DNA of 64,000 bases. It comes from Rallus limicola (taxonomy: Eukaryota; Chordata; Aves; Gruiformes; Rallidae). The stretch lies in contig JAKCOZ010000020.1 in the NCBI GenBank assembly GCA_022605955.1, positions 6,499,001 to 6,563,000 of the forward strand, written 5' to 3'. Position 1 is the stretch's first letter. Every line of letters begins with the position of its first letter. This document shows positions 1 through 13,662 of the stretch, in pieces. Both the position numbers and the translations under genes were made by a program. Under the pieces are notes generated by a model. The model had not been told where the DNA came from. It did no database searches and was given only the letters and a program-made list of their open reading frames with translations.

Positions 1-1016
1 GTGCCAGTTCTCCATCCCACCTCGACGAGCAGCTCAGGAGTTATCTGAGGAGCTGCAGCTTTTACGGTTATAACCAGTGTGGGTGTGGGGTTTTTTGGTG
101 ACAAATACTTTATAACAGATAATCCCAGCCTGCTACTTTAAAAAAATATAAAAGAAAGTCATGCCAGCACCGGCTGTTCGCCTTGCCCAAAGCTGGTTGC
201 CCTCTCCTTATCCTCGCTGATCCAGAGCCGCAGAGACGCATTCAGGGCCACAGATGCCGTCGCAGAGGGTCTGTATCAATCACCAACAAAATCCCTGACT
301 TTCCCCATCTCATCTCTAACTGGCATCACCATCTAGCAACCGCGGCGTTTACCTCCCACGCTGATTTCTCATTGAAATGCCCTATTTTTATTTTTATTCT
401 TAAGCAGCTACAATTGATAATTTAGCTCAGGATAAAGCAACCTTAGAGCTTTTTATTTCTCAGAGGCCAAACATTGATGTTGTGTGAAATGGGAGCTTTG
501 AGGAGGCTTTGTATGGAACTTAGCTTCCTGAAAAATTTATTTACTGCGACTGTGATCTGCAGGAGCGAATTGATGTTTATCTAGAGTAGTTCTCACCAGA
601 AAAAAAAAAGGAAAAAAATTATATAAAAAAACCCCCAAACCTGCATAACTGCACTTTCTTGGGAAGCCTTGAAAGGCCTTTTAAATAAGTGCCTAATAGT
701 AGGCTCTCAATAGCAAACAGCCAGCTTGATAGACAGTATGCAGTATATTATTAACTATAAGCAGGCTTAATCTTTTTCTCATGTTTTAGAGAATGCTTTA
801 TAACCTTGTGGCCAAAGAATTCATGATCGCCAGGTATTTGAAGCTAAGCAAAATTATACCAGGCTGTTACTGCTGGGAGATCGATACTGCCGGGAAGTGC
901 ATGGGGCTGGGAGATGCTGCTTGCAGCCAGCAAGCTCCTGCTCACAGCCCATGTCCCAGCGTTGGCTGGTCCCAGGTGGGTCCTGGCTGTGGAGCTTGGA
1001 TTTAGGCAGTGTCTGA

Positions 1017-1064
1017 TGCCCAGAGAAGGACGCTCCAGGGGTTGTGAGCATCCTTCTCTGGGTA
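1017..1064. repeat. Short inverted repeat (hairpin)
   Basis: CCCAGAGAAGGA at 1019-1030 is the exact reverse complement of 1051-1062, and pairing extends with two mismatches to 1017-1034 and 1047-1064 around a 12-base loop. It may be chance, a transposon relic or a small hairpin RNA source. Confidence 0.6.
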
Positions 1065-4000
1065 TCCGTGTGTTATTCATTTACTCTCTTTTGTAATGGC
1101 CATGTGGGAACCAGTGGGGGTCCTGGTGTCACGTGTGGGTCCCAACTCGGTGATGCAACTGCATCAGAGGACAGGATTTGTCTCTGAGTGGGATGGAGCA
1201 TCTCTCCTCTGTCGAACATGGGGAAAAAAGACACTGAAGCCCCCCATGATCCCAGCTGCATGCTGCCCTCTTTTGTGGTCCTGTTCTGCTTCCCCTGCCC
1301 AAGCTGTATTGGATCCTGGGAGCTCTGGCCAGGAGTCAGGGAATCGATAGATGGTTAAGGTGATAAGTGGCTTTGCTAAAAACTAATTTTGCAAGAGGAG
1401 CGTGCAAAGAGGTGAGCAGAGAGGATCTGCATCTGTGCCCCAAATGGCTTGCTCCGGCCAGGAGCTCCCCTCTGACCCGACTTAAACCGGGAAGCATCCT
1501 TGGTGTGGGTCATGGCCACTCTGCATATCTGTGTGGGTCCTGTGGCAGGGAGAGCCTGAGGAATACATCTCCTTCCTCCAGTGACAGTGTTTAGGGAAGA
1601 TCCAAGGGGTGAACGTGCCTGAATGCCGTATAAAAGTAAACAAGCAGGACTTGTGGCGCTGTTTGCTTCTGGCCGGTCTTGGAGCCAGTGGCTCTGCCAG
1701 TGTTACGGTGGAAGTATTTACATAGGGATGAAGCATTCCCATACGGCTGCTCCAGCATGGCCAGGTCTAAGCAGGCTTTTCGCTAATCTCCCCCATGGCT
1801 GGCTGCTGCCTCCAGTTTGATTTTCCCTTGAACAAACATATTCATCGCACCTGCCATTGAGAAGGTCCCACGGTCCAATTGGAGGTATGATCCTGGCTTT
1901 TGGCCGTGCTGGAGGGGGGGGGGTTGGTGCCATGCAACCCCAGGGGGGGGTTGTGCTGCCTCCTGGCATCGAGCACAAGTGTCCCCTGGTCCTGTGTCAC
2001 TGTGTAGCCCCCAACCACGTGATGCTACAGGAGGTGGGTTTGGGAGGAAGGGGCAGAAGGTGGGAGTGGAACATCTTGGGGGTGTTTCACCAAAGCAGGT
2101 TTGATTGCCAACAGCTACTACGTGGGTTTTTCAGAGAAGATGAAACTGATGGCACCTAAGATCTTCCTTTGGAAGCAAATTTTGTGACCAATTCCTGTCC
2201 ATTCCAAACACAACAGCACCTTGAGTCCCTTAAGACACAAGCCAACTTGCTGCTGTCTCCTTTGCTGTATCCAAGGGGTCACAACTCCTTCCCAGGCCTT
2301 TGCTGACCTGGTTCTGGTTTCTTGAGTGGCTCCTGGTCTTTGAGCAAGTGCCTGAACCCGGTCCACTCCTTGGGGCCATTTTGGCAGAACCTTGCAGAAG
2401 TTGGTTTGGGCTGCAGTTCATTGGGCTACTGATTCATTCAAGGGCATTGTAATGTCCCTCTGCTTCATCCCACCCCTCATGAATCCTTGTCTCCACTGTG
2501 CCTGGGCTGCGAGGCAACAATGATGTGGGCTTTCACACCCACATGTTTTATTTTCCGTGGGCACAGAGCTGGGTTGTTTTTAGGCTTTCTGATGTTTCTC
2601 AGGCTTGACTCATCTTTTCCTGCCTGCAAGTCTGGGGATATCCCCCAAACTCCTTCCACAAAGGCAGGGCACTGGCGCTGATGGTGGGATGAGCCAGCAG
2701 TAGCATCCCTCTCCCCTTGGCTAGCAGCCCTTTATTTTCCCTGTTTACCCCTTTACCAAGCAGGGATTCCCCTTGGCCGATGACCCCAGAAGAAGTATCA
2801 TGGGATCCTCCAGCATTGCTCTTGGGCTTTGCTTTTGTGCCGTTATTTATTGCCATGTCGCTTCATTAACGCATCCACAGTTTGAATGTTGTGGCTGAAA
2901 CCACCTTATTATTTCTTCTTCTTTTTTTTTTTTTTTTAAATCATAGTGGGGAGGCCATTTCTGGATGCTGATTGATGGAAACATCTTATCTCCTCTAGTC
3001 AAAGTGTCTCCGCTTTTTGTGGTAATGAAATAGTTTGACACTTTGACATGAGTGTCAAACACTTTTCCGAGGAAGGGAACGGCAACAGGCTTTGATCTAG
3101 GTGCAAACTGGTTTCATTACAACAAACAGACCCCCCCCTTTCATCCAGAAAAGAAGGTAAGGGGTTCTGGTTGGTGCTAACTAGCAGCTGCTCTCAATGA
3201 TTTTAGAAATCAAAATAAGACAAAAATTAGAATACTCGAATAGTTGTGCTGTGATGTTGCATTTTAAACTGGCCCCGGTGCTGAGGAGGAGAGAAGGTAG
3301 GTGTAATACCCACAGTGTGAATGATAAGCAGGAGAGAATCCCCCTAAAATAAAACAACAAAAATCTCCTCTTTTGGGAGATGTTTAGATTGGGGGGGTTG
3401 TTTCCTGCCCCCCCATTATTTCAAGCATCTTCAGAAATGCTTTTTCTTTGAGAAAATGCATCTTGGTTTTCATAAAAACAGGATTTTCTGTAAAAAAGAA
3501 CCACTTCTACTATGAGCTTTCGTTTTCATCCCATCCCGCCCCCTCCCTGCTTTTCTCCTGGCCTGGCCAAGCCTGGAAGCACTTGAAGTGGGAGGATTGG
3601 AGGGAGGAATTCCGACTGTACCCCCAGACTGACGAAACCCTGCTCTATCACGAGTTTTTCCTTCTCAGTAGGCGATTCTGAGTAGGAATGGGTAACATTC
3701 CTCCCTGGTGTAACTGTGTTGGTGGTAGGCTGCGCTGTGCCCGGATTTGGCCCGAGCACATCCCTATGTTAAACACAGCAGCTCCTTTTTTTTTCCCCAA
3801 TTTGAGCATCAGCTCTGCACACAAATACCCTGTCCCTGTGAGCAGCCGAAGAGAATTTACATGGCATATGGAAATCTTTAGGTTCCAGCAAATCCTGAGG
3901 GTTATGTCAAGGTTTTCCCTTCCCTCTCTGCTGTATGGAGGTGAGTGGTGTCAGCCTGGGTAATGCCTTCTGTTCTCTTGCTTTGGGACTTTTGTTTTTA

Positions 4001-4799
4001 ACTGTTTTTTCCAGGAAAATAATCCCTTGGACCAGATGATTCCCTTGCCACTGATCTATCCCATATCTCATCTTTCCCCTCCAAGCACTGGTGCAGTGAA
4101 TGCGGTCTTGGCACTGGAAGCGGGATGTCCCTTAGGAACTGTGACACCACAGCACAGTGTCCCCTCTCCTAAAGAGTCACCGTATGTTCCAGGCAGTTCA
4201 TCCTGTCCTCCCTCTCCATCCCACCCCATCACCCTCCAGAATCCATCCTATCCCTGCTGACTGATTCTACAGGAGTCCCATCACGAACTGGTCTCTGCTG
4301 TGACACGCACCGCTGGTATCCCAAATTTGTCCCTATGCTCTGCCCTTGCATGCTACCCTCCAAGACATCTGTGCTCAGAGCCATGGGGTGAGGAAGCATG
4401 GAGGTGCTCAGGCATGGGCAGAAGTGCTTAATTTAGTGCCTCCTTAATTAGAGCAGCAATTCCCATTCCTTGCCCTCGTCCCTGCCCGCTCCACACTGGG
4501 AGCTGGAGCACAGCAAAATCCTCCCTAGGAGATGCTGAATTTGGAAATGACAGGGGATTTGGGGCTTAATTTTAGCCAGAACATGTGGCTCATTTTCAGA
4601 TACTTCTCAAGTCGAGTGGCGGTGGCTTTGTTATTGTCGAGGAAAGACAAAAATTCCCTCCCCCTTCCCCCCCAAAAAACCCACCCCAGGAAGGTGACGT
4701 GGTTTAGACGGTATCTTTTTGCAGTTGGAGGTACAGAATTTAATAGAAGAAGCTTTTGCAAGTTGCCTGGGCTGCGTTAGAGCGTGGAGAGCCTGTGTT

Positions 4800-4960
4800 T
4801 GAGATTAAAACTCACATTTCATTTTTATACACTGTGCTTAATCCAATAATGATCCCGCGTTACAAACGGCAATAATATCTTTCAGCATAGTTAATCAGAA
4901 GAGACTTAATGCTGTCACTATTTATTAACCTTTGTTGAAAAGCAAGAAGTTTTCTTGCTA
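4800..4960. promoter_or_regulatory. AT-rich island, candidate CUX2 enhancer
   Basis: A sharp change to AT-rich sequence with TTAATC, CAATAATGATC and ATAGTTAATC homeodomain/Cut-like words, between GC-rich flanks. Conservation cannot be tested here. Confidence 0.3.
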
Positions 4961-6439
4961 ATCTGTGATTGTTGCTCTTGTCAGGCTCGATCAAGTGCAA
5001 ACCAGATTTGGCATTCGTTACAGGGGGAGGATGTGGCTGTGTTCCCTGCCGTCTGCTGCATCCGACCCCGGTGTAGGGACGTGGTCCCATGCAGTGCTGG
5101 GAAGGGGGGAATTTGGGTGCCAGGGGAAGCTGGTGCCCTGTCTCCCATCCCCATACCTACGGCTCTCAGTTGGGTTACAACCTCGTCTGCTCCTCCAGCC
5201 ATGTGGACCCTGGTGCTGGGGGAAAGAGGCAGCTTTTTACCCCTCTTGGGTGTATTTTTTTGGTTGCCTGACCCACATTCCTGCATCCAGGTTTTCCCAC
5301 TCCTGGGGCTGTTTGAGGTGACACGATCCAAGTGTGGGGAGATGTTCTCCTGGCCAGGTGCCACCGGAGAGGCAGCAGCATTGTTCTCTGACGGTTTGTG
5401 GGAGGTTAAGTGACTTCCAGCAGCTTCCCCAACAGTTCTGGGGGTCCCTCCACCCTGCTGCCTGCAGGGTAAGAGGGTGTCCCTGGGCTTTGCAAGGATG
5501 TGGTGGCAGGGGCTTAGCTGAGGCAGGTGGAGGTGGCTGGTCCTTTGCATCCAAAAAGGCATCCAAGCATCATTCTGGTTCCTGGCAAAGGCAGGCAGGA
5601 GGCTGCGGGTAGTGCTGCCCTTGAAATCCTGGCCTCGCATCAGCGTTCCCAGGACAGCGGGCTTTGCAATGCCGGTAGCTGAAATGTGGATTTTGGAGAG
5701 GAGAAGCAGGGTTTTGAAGCTCTGCAGTGATAAAAGGTCAGTGCATGAAGGAATGCCAGCCTTCCACACTCTCCCGTTCGTCTCCTGTCGCAAGGAGGCC
5801 AGTGCTGGAATTGGCTCGTAGGAGCTCCTGGAATTAATGAGCCAGCTTGGTGCCGTACAGAAATCGATGCTTCCTGCATTAATTGCGCTGTGTTCGAGCT
5901 TTGGCTTTTTATTCTGAGTTATGTAGTTACAGGGAGAGATGTCTCTCTTCGGCATAGCCCTTAGTCCCTGAGGGAAAGATCCTTCTCCCTGCACCTGTCC
6001 TGCCTCGGTGTGGGTAGTGCATCCTGTGTCACTGCTGGCTGTGGGATGAGGGATGCTCAGCACTGTCTGGAGTGGGAAAACCAAAAACCCCAATAAAAAC
6101 AAGACCCCAAGTCTCTGCTAAATGCACTGTAACCAGTCAAAGGAAGAGACTGCTGGTGATGGTCAGGCTGGGGCATACATCTCAACTGATATCCAGCTCT
6201 GGTTTGAAATGGGAGAATGATGGGTGGGAGCTGGGGGGAGGTCTCTGCAGAAGGCTGGCATCTCCTTGCGAGTGGGTCTGCAGCAGCTTTTGCATTTATT
6301 TCCTAATTAATTGTGATTTCTATAACCAAGCATCCACATGGGTGGAGAGCAAAGCCCCTCAGACCTTCGGGAGCTGTTTTGGAGGAGCAGGCGTTGCTTT
6401 TCTTATTTTTAGGGTGCACGAGCCTCAAGTACTATTCTG

Positions 6440-6700
6440 ATCCCGGCGCAGGTACTCGAACAGGTGCAGTTGTTTTACATACAGCCACAAAGAATCCCAC
6501 TTTGCTAATATCATTACAGCCTAAACATGGTATTTATATTTTTAGCAAATTGTTCTTTATGGTATTGATTTACATGTAATGTAGTCCTTGCATGAATAAC
6601 TGCCATAAATCTGGAAGCATTTATCATCTGAAATAGCTGCAAACTCAGTCAAATCCTTTATTTGTTAGACACGATTAAGGAGCTTAAACTGCAAGGTAGA
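6440..6700. promoter_or_regulatory. AT-rich island, candidate CUX2 enhancer
   Basis: It contains an E-box (CAGGTGCAGTTG), CTAATATCATTA, and GCATGAATAA (octamer-like). Low in CG and TG repeats, with the look of slow-evolving non-coding DNA. Confidence 0.3.
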
Positions 6701-8089
6701 GAGTAAAATGTAAACTGTATTTTGTGTGTGTGACCACCTTGGAGTTTCTGCCGGCCAGCCCATTGATCGGTGATGAGAGGTAAGGGTTAAGGTAATTTGG
6801 TGAAATGAAAAAGTAGGGAATGAATTAGAATAAATGGGATCCTTGATCTGGCCTGTCAATATTGGGGATGGTGCCTGCTTCTGCCTTCCCTTCCTAGCCA
6901 AAGAAATTAACTTTTGAACTCAATGGCTCTGATCTTTTTCTCCTTGACTTTCACTCTTTGTGCTGACGGGCAGCGGGGACGGATGGGGATTTGTTATCCT
7001 TTCCAGACCGAGCCCAGGAAAGCTAGGCTTTGTGGACCTGGGGCTTACAAAAATAGTTCAAATCTTGTTCACTATATGTGAAACAACGATGATAGGGGAA
7101 AAAAAAAACCCAAACCCAACCCAATTCCTGAGCCCTCGCTGGTGCCAGACGCAGAAGGCTGGAGTTCAGAGGGCTGGAGGGTTTCTTGTTCTAAATTTAG
7201 CCATTTAAAAGAAGATTATGGACTATCCACTTGGGACTTTTTAAAAGGCTTTCACAATAACTCTTGAAAGCCTGATGCCTTTAATCCTGAACTTTAATTT
7301 AAAATAAAGAAGTCTTTTCAACTTGCCTCTTCCCCCCCTTCCTCCATCCCGCTATTCCAGGCTGAGGTTCTTTCCAACTCGCTTAGAAGATGCACTAAGC
7401 TTTTTTTAATTTCTTATGAAGATATTTATTTTTTAATAGCAAGAAAAATCAAGTCAGTGCTTGAGAGTATACACAGCAGTTTACCGCGATAGGAGGAATT
7501 AATCAGTCTATAAGGTTCAAAATGTACAAAGAGGGAGGGGGGGGAAAAAACCCCCGACTGATCAAACACGAGGCTCTTCTCTGAGATGTGAAGATAAAAG
7601 CCTTCTCCTCCACGAGCTTCTCCACTATTGGCAGCCAGTGGGGTCAAGATTTATTTATTATATTTTTGTTGTTGTTGTTGTTATGGAAAACTCGAGATAA
7701 TTAATGTTGTTGAAAGAGGACCGTTGGGTTGGCGTCTAGCAGGCTAGCCCCTGAGTCTGGCATCTTGTGAAGCAGCAGCAGGTTGGGAGTTGGGGAGGAG
7801 GGGTGGGAAGTTCCCACTGATTGAACAGAGCAATAAATAATACCGTGGGATAAAAAGAGCATTTTAAACGGGTTGCAGTGCTGCTGTCACTGGTTGAGCC
7901 TCTGCTCCCCAGCTCAAGCACCAGGTACATGATGCAATGAGGACCACACTGGTTTGGGGTCCAGCAGCATCCACCCAGCATTATTCCTCTGGATGCTTTT
8001 GCAGGGGCAAATACTTGCAGACTCCTCCTGGATACTAGGAATTATTGGATGAGGCTGTGCAGGCCCACTTGCTGCATGCTTGATCTCTC

Positions 8090-8310
8090 TCGTCTCCTAA
8101 AGCTCGTTTGGATGTGTCCTATTACGGTGTTCGTGTTAAATCTGCCTGCGCTAATAATCAATAGACGTATGGTCACCCAGGCTGTTTATGTATCTCTTCT
8201 ATCAAAGCCCTGACAACACGAGATCAAGATGCGAGCAGGCAGGCTCATACATCGAACGCTATTTAAAAAGCGGGATGAATTAATTACCGCCATTAATGAC
8301 TGGGGAGAGA
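8090..8310. promoter_or_regulatory. AT-rich island, candidate CUX2 enhancer
   Basis: It includes GCTAATAATCAATAGACG, AATTAATTACCGCCATTAAT and CG dinucleotides that have not decayed. Dense TAAT/ATTA cores suggest homeodomain binding. Confidence 0.35.
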
Positions 8311-11300
8311 CTTTAGGAAGCTTCAGCTGATGGTTTGGAGCCTCAAGCATGAGGCGAAGCAAGTAGGTGGTATCTTACGGTGCCTCGCCACCAATGTTTC
8401 GGCTGACATGTGGGATGCTCTGGTCCATAGTCCCCATCTGCATCCTTTCAGCTGGCAGTTGTGGGACTGACTGAAATTTGTGGGGTGTGATGAGTCCCTG
8501 CAGACCTGACAGGGAGAGAACCTGGGGGTCGAATATCTCAAAATGCCCTCGTACCCAGCCTCTGTTGGGTATATCTTCACCCCAATCACTTGGGTCCTTC
8601 ACCAGCAAACCTCCCTCTGACACCCCTGGCCAAACATCCCTGTGGGATGACATGTGACTGATGGGGTGCAACGGTCCCCAAACTTTCCACCGGTGCACCA
8701 GGGCTGCAGCAGTGATGGACAGATTTGCCCTATCCGTCTGTTTGCTCAAAATTGGGTTTAATTACAATTATTTTTTTAATAGCTCTGGGGGTATTTCTGT
8801 CCTTTCCCAGCCCCCTTCGAAGGAGCTGAGATGGCACAGCTGATCATCCCATCCTCCACCGCCTTTTCTATTCCAGTTATTTATTATGCAGCATAACCAG
8901 GATTGCTCTCAGACAGGACTTGTCAGCTATAAAAGACACTGGCAAATTTTATTAGTTGACAGAAGGATTTTATTTTTTTTTCCCCTCCCGAAAATATTAA
9001 AAAGTCATTTTAGTTTAGAAACCTAATTTTAATTTAGTTAGGTTTTAATTTAATTTAGTTTTTAAATTCATTTTCCGGCAGAACTCAATTTTTCAAGTGT
9101 AATTTGATGCCGTCAGTGGCTATAATGTTTAATGTCCTACCTATAAATTGTGAGGATGGCTTTGAGATGATTTACAGGATTCAGGGGGATAAAGTGCTCT
9201 CCTGGCCTCGCACGTGGGAGAGGCTGGAGAGAAAATGGTTTCATTGCAGCAGCCGCAGCGGCCCGGTGCTGTTACCTATGGAAAGATGGGAAAAGTCTTA
9301 ATTTTCCTTCTGGCTCCATGCTGGCTGGGGATGGAAGGGAAAAATGACAGGGGTCTGTGCTGGGTGGGGATGTTCTAGGGGCTATTCCTCGGTATTTTGT
9401 TACTGTGCTGGGATAAGAGGGGGCCCTAAAGGGGTTTGGGGGCAGCAGTGTTACCCCCATAAACCCACCCACTATCTGAAAAGCAAGCTGAGTCCTTTCT
9501 GGGTGTGGAACACAGGCGATGTCCAACTGCTTGGAGAGGGCGATGGGTTTAAAATTGGGGCAGACCCTTAGGAAATACAGAGCAATTGTGTAAAATACCC
9601 TCCCGGTTTCATCCATCCAAGTGTTGCATGTAATTACTGGATTAGAGACGTCTTCAGACCTTGTATTGAACATTATAAATGGGGATAAGATGATTCTGGT
9701 AATGGCTTAATGAAACAGGGGAGGTAGTTGAGGCTGTCTGCGTGCAGCTTTGGGTCGGGGCCAGATTGATTTGGCAGAGGAAGAGGAGGAAACCCCTCAG
9801 CGCTCTGGAGAGCCTGGCCATGGAGAAGGTTTGATTTTCCTCTTCGTTTTGGCTTCTGAGTCACAGCAGTTGGCTCTTTTCATTGTCTGGGGGATGTGCT
9901 GGCTCCTGGGGATTTGTGCCTGGTGGAATTTGTCTCCGTTTATTTATCTTTTCTGGGGGGAGAAGAAGTGTCCAAGCTGCGCGGTCACTGGTGGGAAGGG
10001 AGCAGCTGGGGACGTGTCCTGGTGTGGGGCTGGGGGAGCCCAGCAGCAGGCTGTGTCTGCCCTGGGGGCAGATGGTCGGTGCCACTGTATCTCATCTTGT
10101 AATTAATCATGGTGCAGTTGGGGTTCCACCCCAGTGGGACCTGAGACATGTGGGTGCTTCCAAAGTCGGCGCTTGGGGAGTGGATGTGATCCTGGCTCAC
10201 ATGGCAGATGCTGCTCACGGCTTCAAACCCATCATGGGCTGCAGAAACTCAACTCGTGGAAGTTGCAGTCTCTTTCCAGAGGGGGGTCAGTGGAAGCAGA
10301 GGAGGGCTTTAAATTGGTTACTGAGACCCCAACTCTATCAGCTCATGTCGAGCTTGCATTTCTCTAACATACAAGTCCTTTCTCTGGAGATGTGTCCCAT
10401 GACCCTGGTCACTGTGCTGGGCTGCGACCTCCATCCTGGTGTGTACTGGTGGAAGGAAGAAGCTCATCCATGGGGAGAGGTGCACCCTTGGACCAGAGAG
10501 ATGCTGGAACGTCCATCCTCAGTGGTCTTCAGAGCTGATCAGGACTTTGGCCCTCTGCTGGAGGGCAGAAACCCTCCAGCCATCCCTCCTGACCAGTGCT
10601 TGTTCAGAGCGGGATGTGCTGCCAGCTTCCCTGGCTGTCAGAGCACCACCGGTGAGCCCGTGACCTTCAGCCTCACAGCCCACACCATGTGCTGTCAAGC
10701 AGCAAGCCCTGTCCCTCTGTGCCTGGGGTGGGGGAGGCTTGTCTCGAGTGTCCATCCCTCTCAGTAATGTTGGATTCCTTCAATTAATTTTAAACCAGTC
10801 ATAAAGATGAAAGTGTTTTAAGAGATACTAAAAAAACTTTCATGGAATCAGGCTGTCCGGCTGCCAGAGAAAACCACCTTGATTGGTTGTCGTCCATGGA
10901 GAGAGGGGGTGTGAGCACAGTCATTCTATTAGACACTGGAGAATCCACCTGCGAGATGTCTGCCATAAGCCTGGGCTGCACTGCCATCCTCCCATGCCAC
11001 CATCTTCTACTGCCACCACCCTCTACAGCTTCTCCCTGTGACCCTACACTGACTTTGGGTTCCTGTGTGATCCAGATGCTGTGTGGAGGGGGTCTCACCC
11101 ATGCAATCACATCCCGTGTTCAATCCCAAGGCTAATATGCCAGCACCAAAGGTGAAATCCCAGCACCCCGCTGGGGTGCCCGTCTCTCCCAGCGAGATGC
11201 CATCATCACCTGGCGTCCCTCGGGTTGTCATGGTTACTGATGCATGGGACCCCAGAGACCTGGCTGGGAATTAATGGCAGCCCAGGATAAAGGATTCCTG

Positions 11301-12359
11301 TCTCGGCTGAGTTGATGGATTACATTGATGTGCCATTTGTCATACCGTAATTGTTCTGGCAAATGTAATACCCACTAGTATAAACATTGTGCTGCTTTGC
11401 TAATAAAACTGAAAATAGGAAGAGAAAGGATGATGCAGTGTTATGGTCAGTTAAAGAGACACCGCCTCCACTCTGCGCCGACGTCGGGGGGCTTCTGCCT
11501 GGAAACTGGCCCCATCCTGCCCTCTCCGTCCCTGGAGAACGGGCAAAGTGAGCGGTGAGATGCTCATGGGATGCATGTGTGGCCAGGTTGGCTCTCAGCA
11601 TTGCTCTGTTCATTGCTGTGGTGCTGGATCTGCCTTTGCTTTGGGGGGGTGGATGCCTGCCTTGTCACCCCCGAGATGGGCAGGTGGGGAACTGGGAACA
11701 CCCAGGGTATCTGCCAAAGGGCTAAGCCCGTCCTTGCCCAGACTTTATTGCTTTGTGAGAAGTAAATGAGGGCTGCACCCCCTGCCCTTGTTTTGGGGGG
11801 CACCAGGGTCTCCCCTCCCCACCGGCTGTTGCTGCCAGGAGCAGTGGGAGCTCCAATCCCCGGTAGTTTTTCTTTCTAACAAACCAACCTGAGGACGAGG
11901 AGCCTGGTAGGGATTTCAGCCGGAGCCAGACTGCTGATTTCCCCCCGCAAGCGTGTTCCGGTGCTGTGGCAGAGGTGATGGAGAGGGCTCTGGGAGCTCC
12001 TCCAGCTGCCACCACCCATCCTTGCCGGTGGGACTCTCCATCACTGTGGGGTTACCTGGCGCATCATCCCCACAGCTCAGCTGAGCATTGGGTTGTGATG
12101 CCGTTACATGTGTTTCAGCGGAAGTGGCTGGAGCAGGACCCCAATGGAAACCTCTCAGCCACATCTTCTCCCATCTTCCTGCCACGAAAATCTACAGGGA
12201 GGAGGAAGACCTCCCCCCACACCCCTCAAATCCTGGGGTCATTCAGAGGCATCTTGGTTCATACAATCATGTCTCCAAATGTTTTTAAAGTTTCTGGTTG
12301 ACCTGATTCGGGGTGGGGGGGAAGAAAAAGATAAACACCCTTCCTGTGTTTGCAGTCAT

Positions 12360-12880
12360 ATGTAATTTTTATCTCTTGACCTTTAAACGTAAGCAGCAGT
12401 AAAATGAAGAACTATGGCAGTCATTTAACACCCTGCCTGTACTAACTGGTTTCTGCCTGTGAGCCGTGGTTTTAAATTGGCTAATGCAGAATACTTGCAG
12501 AGCTAATAATAATTCAGATTACTCCTGTCAGCTATTCCGGTTTCATGGGTAATTTAGTAGTTGAATAAATTTTTAAAAAAATTCATTCGTTCCCATGCAC
12601 TGTTATGAATCAGTAGATGGTTTACCATTGGCAGCAGTAACTGTAAGAAGATTTAAATTGCTACTGAAAAGGATTTGAGTGAAGGTAATGTTTTATAATG
12701 TTCTAAGCCATATGCACTACTTTCAGGCCTCATCAGTTTTACATTGATTCCTAGTGAAGTGTTTAATTGCATCATGAATGCAATATAATTCAGTTCTTTT
12801 TGCTAATATGGTATATATCTCAAAGTGATATACAGCACTGACAGTGAAGACTCAGGATTTTCGTAGGATTTTAAAATATG
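12360..12880. promoter_or_regulatory. Long AT-rich island, candidate conserved enhancer
   Basis: About 520 bases of complex, non-repetitive AT-rich sequence between GC-rich intron segments, with GCTAATAATAATTCAGATTA, TTGAATAAAT and CATGAATGCAATATAATT. It is one of the best-looking candidates for a deeply conserved element in intron 1. Confidence 0.4.
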
Positions 12881-13622
12881 GGTCTGTGAGTGTGTTTGCA
12901 CACGCGTGTGTGTACCCCGGAGCTCTTTTCATGGGGTAACCTCTGGTCTCAGGGATGGGCACTTGGTGCTGAGAGCTGCCGGCTCTTTCAGGATGTCTGC
13001 ATGGGCATCAGCAGGTGGGAGGTTTATATGCACATGTGTGCATATGTATATATAAAAATATAAATAAATAGGTATATAAAATGTGCCGATCTTACAAGGT
13101 ACCTGCTCTGGTCCAGGTCAAAGTGCGGGGGCAGTTGTGCTCGGGCCCCAGTGCTGCTTCAGCTCTTCCTGGTGCTGCTCACACCCATGGTGGGTGATGG
13201 CATCTTGGCCAGAGGCACATGCCTGGTGCTATTGGAGCCTCATGGGCAGCAGGTTAAAAGGAACATGCGTTCACGTTAACGCGAAGACAATTTATTTGAG
13301 TCCATAAAAGAGCTAATTAGGGATGCAGCAGCTCGCGAGCTGTTACCCGGCCGCTCTACACCAGCAGCGGGGAGACGTGCACTGGCAGTGCAGCTCTGGA
13401 GCTGCTCATCCTGACAAAAAGCCTGTTCCCGTCCTGCTGCCAAGCGTGTCGAGCTGTGCGGCATCGGCTCTGGAGCCACTGGTTTCTGCCCAGTGGTGGC
13501 CCTGTGCCAGCCATGGGGCTCTTTCCTCCCACCTTGACTTGTTCTCCCTGTGTCTCCCTCCACTCATTGCGAATTCATTAGCTAATTAAGGACCAGGCAC
13601 TGCAGACCCCTTTGGGGTCTTT

Positions 13623-13662
13623 TCCACCACCACCACCACCACCACCCCCCACCCCCAGGGAA
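13623..13662. repeat. CCA triplet repeat
   Basis: About seven CCA/ACC triplets followed by a C-rich run in CUX2 intron 1. A simple sequence repeat. Confidence 0.8.

Noticed and set aside
9883..10767. 294-codon plus-strand open frame in CUX2 intron 1
   Set aside because: No recognisable domain, composition like the surrounding TG/CA-rich DNA, no splice or promoter context. Treated as chance.
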